Shown here in pieces: positions 5,548 to 12,270 of a stretch of 12,270 bases of DNA (position 1 is the first letter of the stretch; each line of letters starts with the position of its first letter). The notes below the pieces were generated by a model that had not been told where the DNA came from, made no database searches, and was given only the letters and a program-made list of their open reading frames with translations. Source of the stretch: JAILZP01 sp037444185 (GTDB lineage Bacteria > Bacillota > Desulfotomaculia > Desulfotomaculales > Desulfocucumaceae); contig JBBIMW010000053.1 of assembly GCA_037444185.1 (NCBI GenBank), positions 1 to 12,270 of the forward strand, in the 5' to 3' direction. The translations under genes and the position numbers were made by a program.

Positions 5548-5635
5548 ATTCTTTCTGTTAAAACGGGAAGGATATTTTTGTCTTATTGTGGAATAAAAAA
5601 TTTTCAGGGGGAATTGTTCTCCGGGTGGTGTTGGA

Positions 5636-7039
5636 TTGGATTTACTGTCCCGGGTCAAATCGACAATTGAGAAGCACAGGCTGATTCTGCCCGGGGACAA
5701 GGTGCTGGTGGGAGTGTCCGGGGGACCGGACTCGGTTGCCCTGCTCCACCTGATGATCAGACTCAGGGATGAATTGCAGTGCAGCCTTTACGCCGGACAC
5801 CTTAACCATATGTTCCGGGGGGATGAGGCCGGGGCCGATGCCCGGCTGGTGGAAAGCCTGGCCGGGGATTGGGGTGTTCCCTGCGTCACTGAAAGTTTTA
5901 ATGTGCCGGAGTATTTGAAGGAGCACGGCCTTTCGGTTCAGCAGGGGGCAAGGGATGTTCGCTACCGCTTTTTCGAAGGGGTCGCCGCCAGACTGGGGGC
6001 CGACAGGGTGGCCCTGGGCCATCATGCCGACGACCAGGCTGAGACGGTATTGCTGAACCTTATCAGGGGTACCGGCATTACCGGATTGGGAGGTATTCCG
6101 CCGGTCCGGGGGGGGCTTTACATACGCCCCCTGCTGGAGATCAGGAGAAGGCAGATTGAGCGGTACTGCCATGATTGCGGCCTTCCTTACCGGGTGGACA
6201 GCTCCAACACGAAGGCGGTCTATTTAAGAAACAGGGTAAGGCAGGAATTGATTCCGCTCCTGGAGGAAAAATATAATCCCGCGATGGTTGGATCGTTAAA
6301 CCGGCTTTCCGGTATTGCCAGGGACGAGGACGAATATCTTGAGGGAATCGCCGGGGATGCCCTGGAAAATATGATAAAGGTCCGGGAGACCGGGAAAATT
6401 GTCATTTCCTCCGAAATGCTGAATAAATATCCCGCCGCCATCAAAAGAAGGGTGGTCAGGATGGCATACCGGGAACTGGCGGGTTATGGCAGGGCGCCCA
6501 CCTTGGGTCAGGTGGACAGGGCGCTGGAATTGTCAGCCTCCGGCGGGACGCACGGGGGCACTGTGGAGCTGCCGGGCGGAATTGCGCTGGTTAAAAAAAG
6601 TCACCTGCTGGAAATTATTATTAACAGAAAGGATTTGCGGATTCCTTTTTACCGCCGTCCTTTGCAAGTGCCCGGTTTTACCCCCGTCCCGGAGGTTAAC
6701 CGGGGGATACTGGCCGAAACCCTGGAAGCATCCCGGGCCGGGGACCTCCGGCGGTACTCCTTCGAAGAGGCGGTTTTTGACTTTGAGCGGTTGCAGGGAA
6801 CCTTATGGGTGCGCCGGCGAATGGACGGGGACATGTTCTTTCCTCTGGGGGCGGGAGGAAAAGTCAAGCTTAAGAAGTTTTTAATCGATCAAAAGGCGCC
6901 CAGGGAAGAAAGAGACGCGATACCCATTGTCACTTGTGGAAATGATATTATATGGGTGGCGGGTTACAGGCCGGGTGAACCGTGGAAGGTAACCGGGGAA
7001 ACCAGAGTCTGTCTGCACATGGCGATTACGCCTTTATAA
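5636..7039 (+). CDS. tilS: tRNA(Ile)-lysidine synthase TilS
   Basis: TilS uses ATP to attach lysine to C34 of the CAU-anticodon tRNA-Ile2, so that it reads AUA and is charged with isoleucine; it is normally essential. The 467-aa protein has the N-type ATP pyrophosphatase domain, with the PP-loop 'SGGPDS' at 28-33, 'HLNHMFRGDEA' (55-65), 'LGHHADDQAETVLLNLIRG' (127-145) and the conserved 'DSSNTKAVYLRNRVRQELIP' (188-207). A helical linker follows, then a C-terminal substrate-binding domain from ~380 ('RMDGDMFFPLG', 'KLKKFLIDQKAP', 'DIIWVAGYRPG'), so it is the full-length bacterial type. The start is TTG 5636 with GGGTGGTG (5624-5631) just upstream; no in-frame ATG fits better. It follows spoIIE as in B. 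subtilis, but a terminator intervenes and I find only weak promoter-like sequence in 5548-5635. The hpt gene usually found between tilS and ftsH is absent. Confidence 0.96.
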   Translation: MDLLSRVKSTIEKHRLILPGDKVLVGVSGGPDSVALLHLMIRLRDELQCSLYAGHLNHMFRGDEAGADARLVESLAGDWGVPCVTESFNVPEYLKEHGLSVQQGARDVRYRFFEGVAARLGADRVALGHHADDQAETVLLNLIRGTGITGLGGIPPVRGGLYIRPLLEIRRRQIERYCHDCGLPYRVDSSNTKAVYLRNRVRQELIPLLEEKYNPAMVGSLNRLSGIARDEDEYLEGIAGDALENMIKVRETGKIVISSEMLNKYPAAIKRRVVRMAYRELAGYGRAPTLGQVDRALELSASGGTHGGTVELPGGIALVKKSHLLEIIINRKDLRIPFYRRPLQVPGFTPVPEVNRGILAETLEASRAGDLRRYSFEEAVFDFERLQGTLWVRRRMDGDMFFPLGAGGKVKLKKFLIDQKAPREERDAIPIVTCGNDIIWVAGYRPGEPWKVTGETRVCLHMAITPL

Positions 7040-7068
7040 AACTGATGACAGTTCTTAAACCGCTGTTA

Positions 7069-7097
7069 TTGAAAGAAAAATACCGTTGTGATAAAAT
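7069..7097 (+). promoter_or_regulatory. Sigma-A promoter for ftsH
   Basis: TTGAAA (7069-7074, 5 of 6) and TAAAAT (7092-7097, 5 of 6) are separated by the ideal 17 bases, in the gap between tilS and ftsH. Transcription would start near 7104 and give a leader of about 40 bases. It overlaps the GTG at 7088 from which the ftsH frame is formally open, which argues against that GTG as the start. Confidence 0.72.
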
Positions 7098-7144
7098 ACT
7101 CTCTATGGGTTCTTTTGATAGGCTGCCAGAGAGGAGTGGCTTTG

Positions 7145-8986
7145 TTGAACAAAGTTCTTAAAAACCTGAGTATTTACCTGCTTATAGTCCTGGTCATCAT
7201 CGCCCTGATCAAATATACGTCGCCCCAGGCGGCAGCTCCTGACAAGGTGCGTTACGACCAGTTTATCAATATGGTGAACAAAGGTGAAATAACCAAGGTA
7301 ACCATACGGGCGGGAGACAACACCAGTCATATATTCGGTGAGAAAAAGGACGGCGTCAAAATTGAAACCAAGGGCCCCCAGCCGGACCCCAAACTGCAGG
7401 GACTGCTGGAGGCGAAGGGAGTGCAGCATGAGTTTGAGCCGCCGCCCCAGCCTGGCTGGTGGGCCGGCATACTGACCAGCCTGCTGCCGATACTGATATT
7501 TGTGCTGCTGTTTTTCTTCCTTATGCAGCAGACCCAGGGCGGCGGGAACAGGGTTATGTCCTTCGGCAAGAGCCGGGCCAGGATGGTCACCGACGAAAAG
7601 AAAAAGGTTACCTTCGCCGATGTGGCGGGGGCCGACGAGGTAAAGGAAGAGCTGGCGGAAATTGTGGAGTTCCTTAAAAATCCGAAAAAATTCAACGAAC
7701 TGGGTGCCAGAATACCCAAGGGGGTGCTTCTGTTTGGTTCCCCCGGAACCGGCAAGACACTTCTGGCCAGGGCCGTGGCCGGTGAGGCGGGAGTGCCCTT
7801 TTTCACCATAAGCGGTTCCGATTTCGTTGAGATGTTCGTCGGGGTGGGAGCGTCAAGGGTCCGGGATCTCTTCGAGCAGGCCAAGAAAAATGCCCCCTGC
7901 ATAGTATTTATTGACGAAATTGATGCTGTCGGCAGGCAGCGGGGCGCCGGTCTGGGCGGGGGTCACGATGAACGGGAGCAGACATTGAATCAGCTGCTGG
8001 TGGAAATGGACGGCTTCGCCCCCAACGAGGGCATAATTATCATAGCCGCCACTAACCGTCCGGATATACTGGATCCCGCGCTGCTTCGCCCGGGAAGGTT
8101 TGATCGTCAGGTGGTGGTGGACGTGCCAGACCTTTCCGGCAGAAAGGAAATACTGAAGGTACACGTAAGGGGCAAGCCCATTGCGCCAGACGTGGATTTG
8201 GAGGTGCTGGCCAGGAGGACCCCCGGCTTCACCGGGGCCGATCTGTCCAACATGGTGAATGAGGCCGCCCTTCTGGCCGCCCGCTTTGAAAAAAATGAAA
8301 TAGGCATGTCAGAGCTGGAAAGCTCTATTGAGCGGGTTATCGCCGGCCCGGAGAAGAAGTCCAAGGTCATCAGCGAGAAGGAAAAGAGGCTGGTGTCGTA
8401 TCACGAGGCGGGGCATGCCATGGTGGGATACCTGCTGCCCAACACCGACCCGGTGCACAAGGTATCCATCATACCCCGGGGCAGGGCCGGGGGCTATACC
8501 CTGCTATTGCCCAAGGAGGACCGTTACTACATGACCAGGTCGATGCTCCAGGACCATGTGACCATGCTCCTGGCCGGGCGGGTGGCCGAGGCCGTTGTGC
8601 TGGAGGAAATCAGTACCGGCGCCCAGAATGACCTGGAGAGGGCCACCGAAACGGTCAGGCGGATGATCATGGAGTACGGCATGAGCGACGCCCTGGGTCC
8701 CCTTACCCTGGGACGCAAGCAGGAAACAGTGTTCCTGGGCCGGGATCTGGCCAGGGACAGGAATTACGGGGAAGAAGTGGCGGCGGCCATCGATAAGGAA
8801 GTAAAAAACATTATCGATAAAAACTACAACCGGGCCAAGGAAATATTGGAAAAACACATGGGCACCCTGCATAAAATAGCTGCCGTGCTGATGGAAAAGG
8901 AAACCATTGAGGCCGGGGACTTTGAATTGCTGATGAAAGAGTCGGGGCTGGAAAAGCAGCAAAACAGCCAATCAAAACTTCATTGA
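7145..8986 (+). CDS. ftsH: ATP-dependent zinc metalloprotease FtsH
   Basis: FtsH is a membrane-anchored hexameric AAA+ protease that degrades misassembled membrane proteins and selected regulators; in B. subtilis it is needed for normal sporulation. Counting from TTG 7145, the 613-aa protein has membrane helices at ~8-24 and ~108-127 around an extracytoplasmic domain. The AAA+ module has Walker A 'GSPGTGKT' (198-205), Walker B 'FIDEID' (255-260) and the SRH with 'RPGRFDR' (315-321). The protease has the zinc motif 'HEAGH' (420-424) and a third ligand Asp in 'GAQNDLERAT' (496). Walker A has Ser where most FtsH have Pro (GPPGTGKT). That position is variable in the P-loop rule, so activity is expected. 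The frame is open to GTG 7088, but AGAGGAG (7130-7136) points to TTG 7145 (spacing 8) or TTG 7142 (spacing 5), and a promoter covers the GTG. ndk follows after 112 bases. Confidence 0.96.
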   Translation: MNKVLKNLSIYLLIVLVIIALIKYTSPQAAAPDKVRYDQFINMVNKGEITKVTIRAGDNTSHIFGEKKDGVKIETKGPQPDPKLQGLLEAKGVQHEFEPPPQPGWWAGILTSLLPILIFVLLFFFLMQQTQGGGNRVMSFGKSRARMVTDEKKKVTFADVAGADEVKEELAEIVEFLKNPKKFNELGARIPKGVLLFGSPGTGKTLLARAVAGEAGVPFFTISGSDFVEMFVGVGASRVRDLFEQAKKNAPCIVFIDEIDAVGRQRGAGLGGGHDEREQTLNQLLVEMDGFAPNEGIIIIAATNRPDILDPALLRPGRFDRQVVVDVPDLSGRKEILKVHVRGKPIAPDVDLEVLARRTPGFTGADLSNMVNEAALLAARFEKNEIGMSELESSIERVIAGPEKKSKVISEKEKRLVSYHEAGHAMVGYLLPNTDPVHKVSIIPRGRAGGYTLLLPKEDRYYMTRSMLQDHVTMLLAGRVAEAVVLEEISTGAQNDLERATETVRRMIMEYGMSDALGPLTLGRKQETVFLGRDLARDRNYGEEVAAAIDKEVKNIIDKNYNRAKEILEKHMGTLHKIAAVLMEKETIEAGDFELLMKESGLEKQQNSQSKLH

Positions 8987-9098
8987 AAGATGTCGGAACA
9001 GGAGATATTCATTCTCAAACAGGCATGGCCGCCAACGGCCGGAGGATGCTCAAAAAGCTCAAGATACAAGGCGCGGCAAGGGGGAGGAATTTGAAATT
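8987..9098. other. Spacer between ftsH and ndk with small hairpin, no terminator
   Basis: The spacer holds a short perfect stem, GGCCG (9027-9031) with CGGCC (9036-9040) and a CCAA loop, but no T tract follows, so ftsH and ndk may be co-transcribed. The stretch from about 9040 to 9082 is GC- and A-rich and resembles leader segments I associate with dispersed short repeats in anaerobes, which I cannot verify here. A 31-codon frame from ATG 9025 overlaps the ndk start and lacks a convincing ribosome binding site. AGGGGGAGG at 9079-9087 is the ndk Shine-Dalgarno. Confidence 0.4.
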
Positions 9099-9548
9099 AT
9101 GGAGAGAACCTACTTGATGATTAAGCCCGACGGAGTCCAAAGGGGGATCACCGGGGAGATAATTACGCGGTTTGAAAAGAAAGGGCTTAAGCTGGTGGGC
9201 CTTAAAATGCTGAGGATTCCCCGGGAGACGGCGGAAAAGCATTATGCCGAACACGTGGGGAAGCCCTTTTTCGGCCCGCTGCTGGAATACATCACTTCGG
9301 GGCCGGTGGTGGCCATGGTGGTGGAGGGAAGGGGCGCGGTGGCCACAGCCAGGGAAATGATGGGGTCCACCAACCCTTTGAAGGCCGCCCCCGGCACTAT
9401 ACGGGCCATCTATGGCCTGGATACGGGCAGGAACATCATTCACGGATCCGATTCCCCGGCAAGCGCCGAAAGGGAAATAGGCATATTTTTCAGGCCGGAG
9501 GAGCTGGTGGAATACGGCAGGGATATAGACAGGTGGTTATATGAATAA
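9099..9548 (+). CDS. ndk: Nucleoside diphosphate kinase
   Basis: Ndk moves the terminal phosphate from ATP to other NDPs through a phosphohistidine, keeping NTP and dNTP pools in balance; it acts in the cytoplasm as a tetramer or hexamer. The 149-aa length is typical. Visible family motifs are 'ERTYLMIKPDGVQRG' (2-16), 'GLKLVGLKML' (29-38), 'HYAEHVGKPFF' (48-58) and 'GPVVAMVVEGRGAV' (68-81). 'GSTNPLKAAPGTIR' (89-102) and the active-site 'NIIHGSDSPASAEREI' (112-127), with catalytic His115, complete the set. ATG 9099 has AGGGGGAGG (9079-9087) about 11 bases upstream, slightly long. No promoter is obvious in the 112 bases after ftsH, so read-through from ftsH is plausible. A hairpin with a T tract follows at 9592-9628. 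Confidence 0.97.
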   Translation: MERTYLMIKPDGVQRGITGEIITRFEKKGLKLVGLKMLRIPRETAEKHYAEHVGKPFFGPLLEYITSGPVVAMVVEGRGAVATAREMMGSTNPLKAAPGTIRAIYGLDTGRNIIHGSDSPASAEREIGIFFRPEELVEYGRDIDRWLYE

Positions 9549-9591
9549 TTCCATAAAAAATTGCAGTTGCACTGACAGCTGAGGACTGACG

Positions 9592-9628
9592 GCCGGCGAT
9601 CAAACACTTCGGTCGTCTTGGCTTTTTT
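9592..9628 (+). terminator. Probable terminator after ndk
   Basis: GCCGG-CGATC (9592-9601) can pair with GGTCG-(TC bulge)-TTGGC (9611-9622), using a few G-U pairs. Six T residues follow at 9623-9628. The stem is imperfect, but the position 43 bases after the ndk stop and before a new promoter fits. Confidence 0.55.
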
Positions 9629-9645
9629 CGGTGGCGGCAGGAATT

Positions 9646-9674
9646 TTATCAGTACTGAAGAACTTTTCTATAAT
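9646..9674 (+). promoter_or_regulatory. Candidate sigma-A promoter for the thioesterase gene
   Basis: TATAAT (9669-9674) is perfect, and TTATCA (9646-9651, 4 of 6) lies 17 bases upstream. The leader to the thioesterase start would be about 65 bases. Confidence 0.6.
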
Positions 9675-9746
9675 ATAGGAGAGTGTTATAAAACCCATTT
9701 ATACGACACCAAACAGGTATAGCCGGATACAGCCTCATGGAAGGGA

Positions 9747-10148
9747 ATGGTTAAAGTGGCTTATTTGAGAACAGGTTTGACCGGAGAGGCCACGGTCACC
9801 GTGAGTGAATCAAACACTGCGGTGGCATACGGCAGCGGAGGGGTTGATGTTTTTGCCACACCGGCCATGATCGGGCTGATGGAAAAGGCGGCCCTGTCGT
9901 CGGTGGACCCCCTGCTGGAGAGCGGACTGACCACGGTGGGGACCCGCATAGATGTTCAGCATCTGGCGGCCACACCTGTGGGCATGAAGGTGGTGGCGGT
10001 GTCGGAGTTGGTGGAGGTGGACGGCAGGCGGCTTGTTTTTAGGGTGGAAGCCAGGGACGGGGAGGAATTGGTGGGCCGGGGCACCCATGAAAGGTACATT
10101 GTCCCGGTGCAGAAGTTTCTTGATCGGGCCGCGGCCAAGAAAAAATAG
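9747..10148 (+). CDS. FlK-like hotdog-fold acyl-CoA thioesterase
   Basis: This 133-aa protein has the single hotdog fold of the fluoroacetyl-CoA thioesterase (FlK)-like family. 'VFATPAMIGLMEKAA' (35-49) and 'VGTRIDVQHLAATPVGM' (64-80) carry Thr38, Glu46 and His72. These keep the spacing of the FlK catalytic set Thr42, Glu50, His76 as I remember it. The family hydrolyses acyl-CoA thioesters. The natural substrate of homologs outside the fluoroacetate producer Streptomyces cattleya is mostly unknown, so I do not claim fluoroacetate resistance. The C-terminus is basic (AAAKKK). ATG 9747 touches the purine-rich GGAAGGGA (9739-9746), which is too close for a normal Shine-Dalgarno; GTG 9756, three codons later, has better spacing. 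The gene appears to stand alone, with a promoter at 9646-9674. Downstream lies a strong hairpin and then fhs. Confidence 0.85.
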   Translation: MVKVAYLRTGLTGEATVTVSESNTAVAYGSGGVDVFATPAMIGLMEKAALSSVDPLLESGLTTVGTRIDVQHLAATPVGMKVVAVSELVEVDGRRLVFRVEARDGEELVGRGTHERYIVPVQKFLDRAAAKKK

Positions 10149-10211
10149 CTCATATCTTGTCCTGCCGGAAGACAGGGGACGGGGGACAGAGCTGGCGGGT
10201 TGGGCGTATTT

Positions 10212-10245
10212 TCATGGGTGGCGGGGGACCGCCCGCCACCCATGA
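10212..10245. repeat. Perfect 14-bp inverted repeat between thioesterase gene and fhs
   Basis: Positions 10212-10225 and 10232-10245 are exact reverse complements (arm TCATGGGTGGCGGG) around a GGACCG loop, giving a very stable GC-rich hairpin. No T tract follows, so it is not a textbook terminator. It is preceded by a short G-rich run with GGGGAC repeated (10174-10188). It could still stop or protect transcripts from the thioesterase gene. Confidence 0.8.
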
Positions 10246-10294
10246 GCATTATCTTGAAAAACAAAAAAAGGGGGGGTTGGGTTAAAGGTCAGCT

Positions 10295-10313
10295 TGTTGC
10301 AACAGAATATACT
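10295..10313 (+). promoter_or_regulatory. Possible -10 element and palindrome upstream of fhs
   Basis: TATACT (10308-10313) is one base from the -10 consensus and lies directly after a perfect 10-base palindrome, TGTTGCAACA (10295-10304). I find no good -35 at 16-18 bases, so the promoter would need an activator or be weak. The palindrome is placed where a regulator could act. Confidence 0.35.
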
Positions 10314-10347
10314 TCAAATCTGAAAATGAGGAAGGAGAGGAAAAACA

Positions 10348-12108
10348 ATGCCTTACGACGCAACAAAATTAAAGGACTTTGAAATAGCCGAACTGGCGGA
10401 GAAGAATATGCCCACTCCGGATGAGTGGAGGGAAAAACTGGGGCTGCAGAAGGATGAGCTGATTTCCTACGGCAGAATTGCCAAGCTGGACTTTATGAAG
10501 ATCATTGACCGCCTGAAGGACAAGCCCGACGGCAAATACATAAATGTCACCGCCATCACCCCCACCCCCCTGGGAGAGGGCAAAACCACCACCACCATGG
10601 GTCTGGTGGAAGGTCTCGGCAAGCGGAACAAAAGTGTAACCGGCGCCATTCGCCAGCCTTCGGGCGGCCCCACCATGAATGTCAAGGGAACCGCCGCCGG
10701 CGGCGGAAATGCCTTGGCCATTCCCATGACCGAGTTTTCCCTGGGCCTCACCGGCGACCTCAACGACATAATGAACGCCCATAACCTGGGCATGGTGGCC
10801 CTCACCTCCAGGATGCAGCACGAAAGAAATTATGACGACGCCGAGCTGGCCAAGCGCAGCCTGCGCCGCCTGGACATCGACCCCACCAGGGTTGAATTCA
10901 ACTGGATTATAGATTTTTGCGCCCAGGCGTTGAGGAATATCATAATCGGCATCGGCGGGAAGATGGACGGCTACATGATGCAGTCCAGGTTCGCCATCGC
11001 CGTCAGCTCGGAAATAATGGCCATACTGTCCGTCGCCAGCGACCTGAAGGATATGCGGGAAAGAATCGGCAAGATTATTGTGGCTTATGACAAGAAGGGC
11101 AACCCCGTGACCACCAGCGACCTGGAAGTGGCCGGCGCCATGACGGCCTTCATGCGCAACGCCATCAACCCCACATTGATGAGCACCGCCGAATACCAGC
11201 CCATTTTGGTGCACGCCGGCCCCTTCGCCAACATAGCCATCGGCCAGTCTTCCATCATTGCCGACCGCATCGCCCTCAAGATGTTCGACTACAATGTAAC
11301 CGAGAGCGGATTCGCCGCCGACATCGGCTTTGAGAAGTTCTGGAATGTGAAGTGCCGCTTCAGCGGCCTGACCCCCAACGTATCAGTGATTACCGCCACC
11401 ATCAGGGCGCTGAAAATGCACGGCGGCGGCCCGAAGGTGGTGGCCGGACGGCCGCTGCCCGAGGAGTATGTCAAGGAAAATGTCGGCTTGGTGGAAAATG
11501 GCTGCGCCAACTTGGTTCACCATATCAATACCGTGCGGAAGGCAGGCATCAACCCGGTGGTCTGCATCAACGCCTTCCATACCGACACCAAAGACGAAAT
11601 ATTGGCTGTCCGCAGGGCGGCGGAAGCGGCCGGCGCCCGCTGCGCCCTGTCCGAGCACTGGCTCAAGGGCGGCGAAGGAGCCCTTGAGCTGGCCGACGCC
11701 GTCATCGACGCCTGCAACGACAAGGTGAACTTCAAGTTCCTCTATCCCCTGGATATGCCCCTGCGCCAGAGGGTTGAAGTTATTGCCCGGGAAGTTTACG
11801 GCGCCGACGGAGTGTCCTGGACCCCCGAAGCCGAGGCCAAGGCCAGGATGTTTGAAGAGAACCCCGAGTACAAGGACTTTGCCACCATGATGGTGAAGAC
11901 CCACCTAAGCCTGAGCCATATGCCCGAGGCCAAGGGCGTGCCCAAGGGATGGGTGCTGCCGGTTCGCGACGTGCTGATTTTCGCCGGCGCCAAGTTCCTT
12001 TGCCCCATGACCGGCACCATCAGCCTGATGCCCGGCACCAGCTCGGACCCGGCCTACAGGCGGATAGACGTGGACACCGAAACCGGCAAGGTGATGGGAC
12101 TGTTCTAA
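10348..12108 (+). CDS. fhs: Formate-tetrahydrofolate ligase (10-formyl-THF synthetase), divergent type
   Basis: Fhs joins formate to tetrahydrofolate using ATP, the formate-activating step of the methyl branch of the Wood-Ljungdahl pathway; run backwards it can yield ATP and formate. The 586-aa protein is slightly longer than the ~556-560 aa of acetogen enzymes. It keeps the ATP loop 'TPTPLGEGKTTTT' (71-83), 'AAGGGNA', 'TGDLNDIMNAHNLG', 'ALRNIIIGIGGK', 'VHAGPFANIA', 'VKCRFSGLTP' and 'KGGEGALELADAVI'. The loop after the nucleotide site reads 'RQPSGGPTMNVKG' where the Moorella enzyme, from memory, has 'REPSLGPSFGIKG', and an insert-like 'SRMQHERNYDDAEL' follows. Both recall the deltaproteobacterial sulfate-reducer form. 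AAGGAGAGG (10332-10340) gives a strong start at ATG 10348. Codons end in C much more often than in the neighbours, fitting high expression or separate ancestry. It is followed by a terminator and appears monocistronic. Confidence 0.97.
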   Translation: MPYDATKLKDFEIAELAEKNMPTPDEWREKLGLQKDELISYGRIAKLDFMKIIDRLKDKPDGKYINVTAITPTPLGEGKTTTTMGLVEGLGKRNKSVTGAIRQPSGGPTMNVKGTAAGGGNALAIPMTEFSLGLTGDLNDIMNAHNLGMVALTSRMQHERNYDDAELAKRSLRRLDIDPTRVEFNWIIDFCAQALRNIIIGIGGKMDGYMMQSRFAIAVSSEIMAILSVASDLKDMRERIGKIIVAYDKKGNPVTTSDLEVAGAMTAFMRNAINPTLMSTAEYQPILVHAGPFANIAIGQSSIIADRIALKMFDYNVTESGFAADIGFEKFWNVKCRFSGLTPNVSVITATIRALKMHGGGPKVVAGRPLPEEYVKENVGLVENGCANLVHHINTVRKAGINPVVCINAFHTDTKDEILAVRRAAEAAGARCALSEHWLKGGEGALELADAVIDACNDKVNFKFLYPLDMPLRQRVEVIAREVYGADGVSWTPEAEAKARMFEENPEYKDFATMMVKTHLSLSHMPEAKGVPKGWVLPVRDVLIFAGAKFLCPMTGTISLMPGTSSDPAYRRIDVDTETGKVMGLF

Positions 12109-12173
12109 CCCGAAAAGGAGCTTTTTCTTCAAAGGAATGCATCAAATTCTGGCTCCTGGAGTCTGTATTCCAG

Positions 12174-12195
12174 CCGCCCGCAAGGGCGGTTTTTT
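12174..12195 (+). terminator. Rho-independent terminator after fhs
   Basis: A CCGCCC (12174-12179) and GGGCGG (12184-12189) stem with a GCAA loop is followed by six T residues (12190-12195). It lies 66 bases past the fhs stop. The last 75 bases of the window after it contain no supportable gene. Confidence 0.92.
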
Positions 12196-12270
12196 ATCGT
12201 TAAGGAAAGTATATGCTGCTTTAAAGCACTGAAGTGAATGCCTGATCGTCACAGACCCCAAAACATCTCT

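Noticed and set aside
9025..9120. 31-codon frame ATG 9025 overlapping the ndk start
   Set aside because: No Shine-Dalgarno, strongly basic simple composition and out-of-frame overlap with ndk; probably chance.
10149..10347. THF or other riboswitch upstream of fhs
   Set aside because: The conserved core sequences of the THF riboswitch are not present; only a simple hairpin and short palindrome are seen.
12237..12270. Possible CDS start (ATG 12237) running off the window end
   Set aside because: Only eleven codons are visible, with no convincing ribosome binding site or recognisable motif.

Overview
The window looks like chromosome from a spore-forming, anaerobic Firmicute, most likely a Peptococcaceae/Desulfotomaculia relative such as Pelotomaculum or Desulfotomaculum. 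That placement is inferred from memory of gene order and protein flavour, not from a search. The supports are a full-length SpoIIE phosphatase, a divIC / S1-domain gene / spoIIE / tilS / ftsH order that mirrors the classic Bacillus subtilis divIC-yabR-spoIIE-tilS-hpt-ftsH neighbourhood, moderately high GC, AGGAGG-type ribosome binding sites, several GTG/TTG starts, and a formate-tetrahydrofolate ligase. Every gene I can support lies on the + strand.

Layout. Positions 1-167 hold one copy of a structured repeat whose second copy is at 1752-1918 (161 of 167 positions identical, no gaps). Between the copies lie a 44-residue protein with nine cysteines (229-363), a terminator, a perfect palindrome shaped like a DtxR-family operator (420-448), a 77-aa helix-turn-helix protein (552-785) overlapping divIC (782-1150), and an S1-domain RNA-binding gene (1269-1682) with its own consensus sigma-A promoter and terminator. 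After the second repeat come a short Ppx/GppA phosphatase (1969-2865) and spoIIE (3022-5475). spoIIE is preceded by a Spo0A-box-like heptamer and a -10 element at unusual spacing. A terminator then separates tilS (5636-7039) and ftsH (7145-8986), the latter with its own promoter. ndk (9099-9548) follows.

The right end is metabolic: a FlK-like hotdog acyl-CoA thioesterase (9747-10148), a 14-bp perfect hairpin, a divergent-type fhs (10348-12108), and a terminator at 12174-12195.

How the genes fit together. The left and centre carry housekeeping and developmental functions: septum assembly (DivIC), RNA binding (S1), phosphate/(p)ppGpp-type metabolism (Ppx/GppA), sigma-F activation in the forespore (SpoIIE), tRNA-Ile2 modification (TilS), membrane proteolysis (FtsH) and NTP balance (Ndk). 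fhs belongs to one-carbon/Wood-Ljungdahl metabolism. The most interesting items are the Cys-rich microprotein with a spacing pattern like the Gin/CsfB anti-sigma factor, the folded repeat pair carrying a DnaA-box match, the orphan HTH gene translationally coupled to divIC, and the atypical fhs. I see no CRISPR array, transposase, phage gene, rRNA or tRNA. No gene-free stretch exceeds 300 bases.
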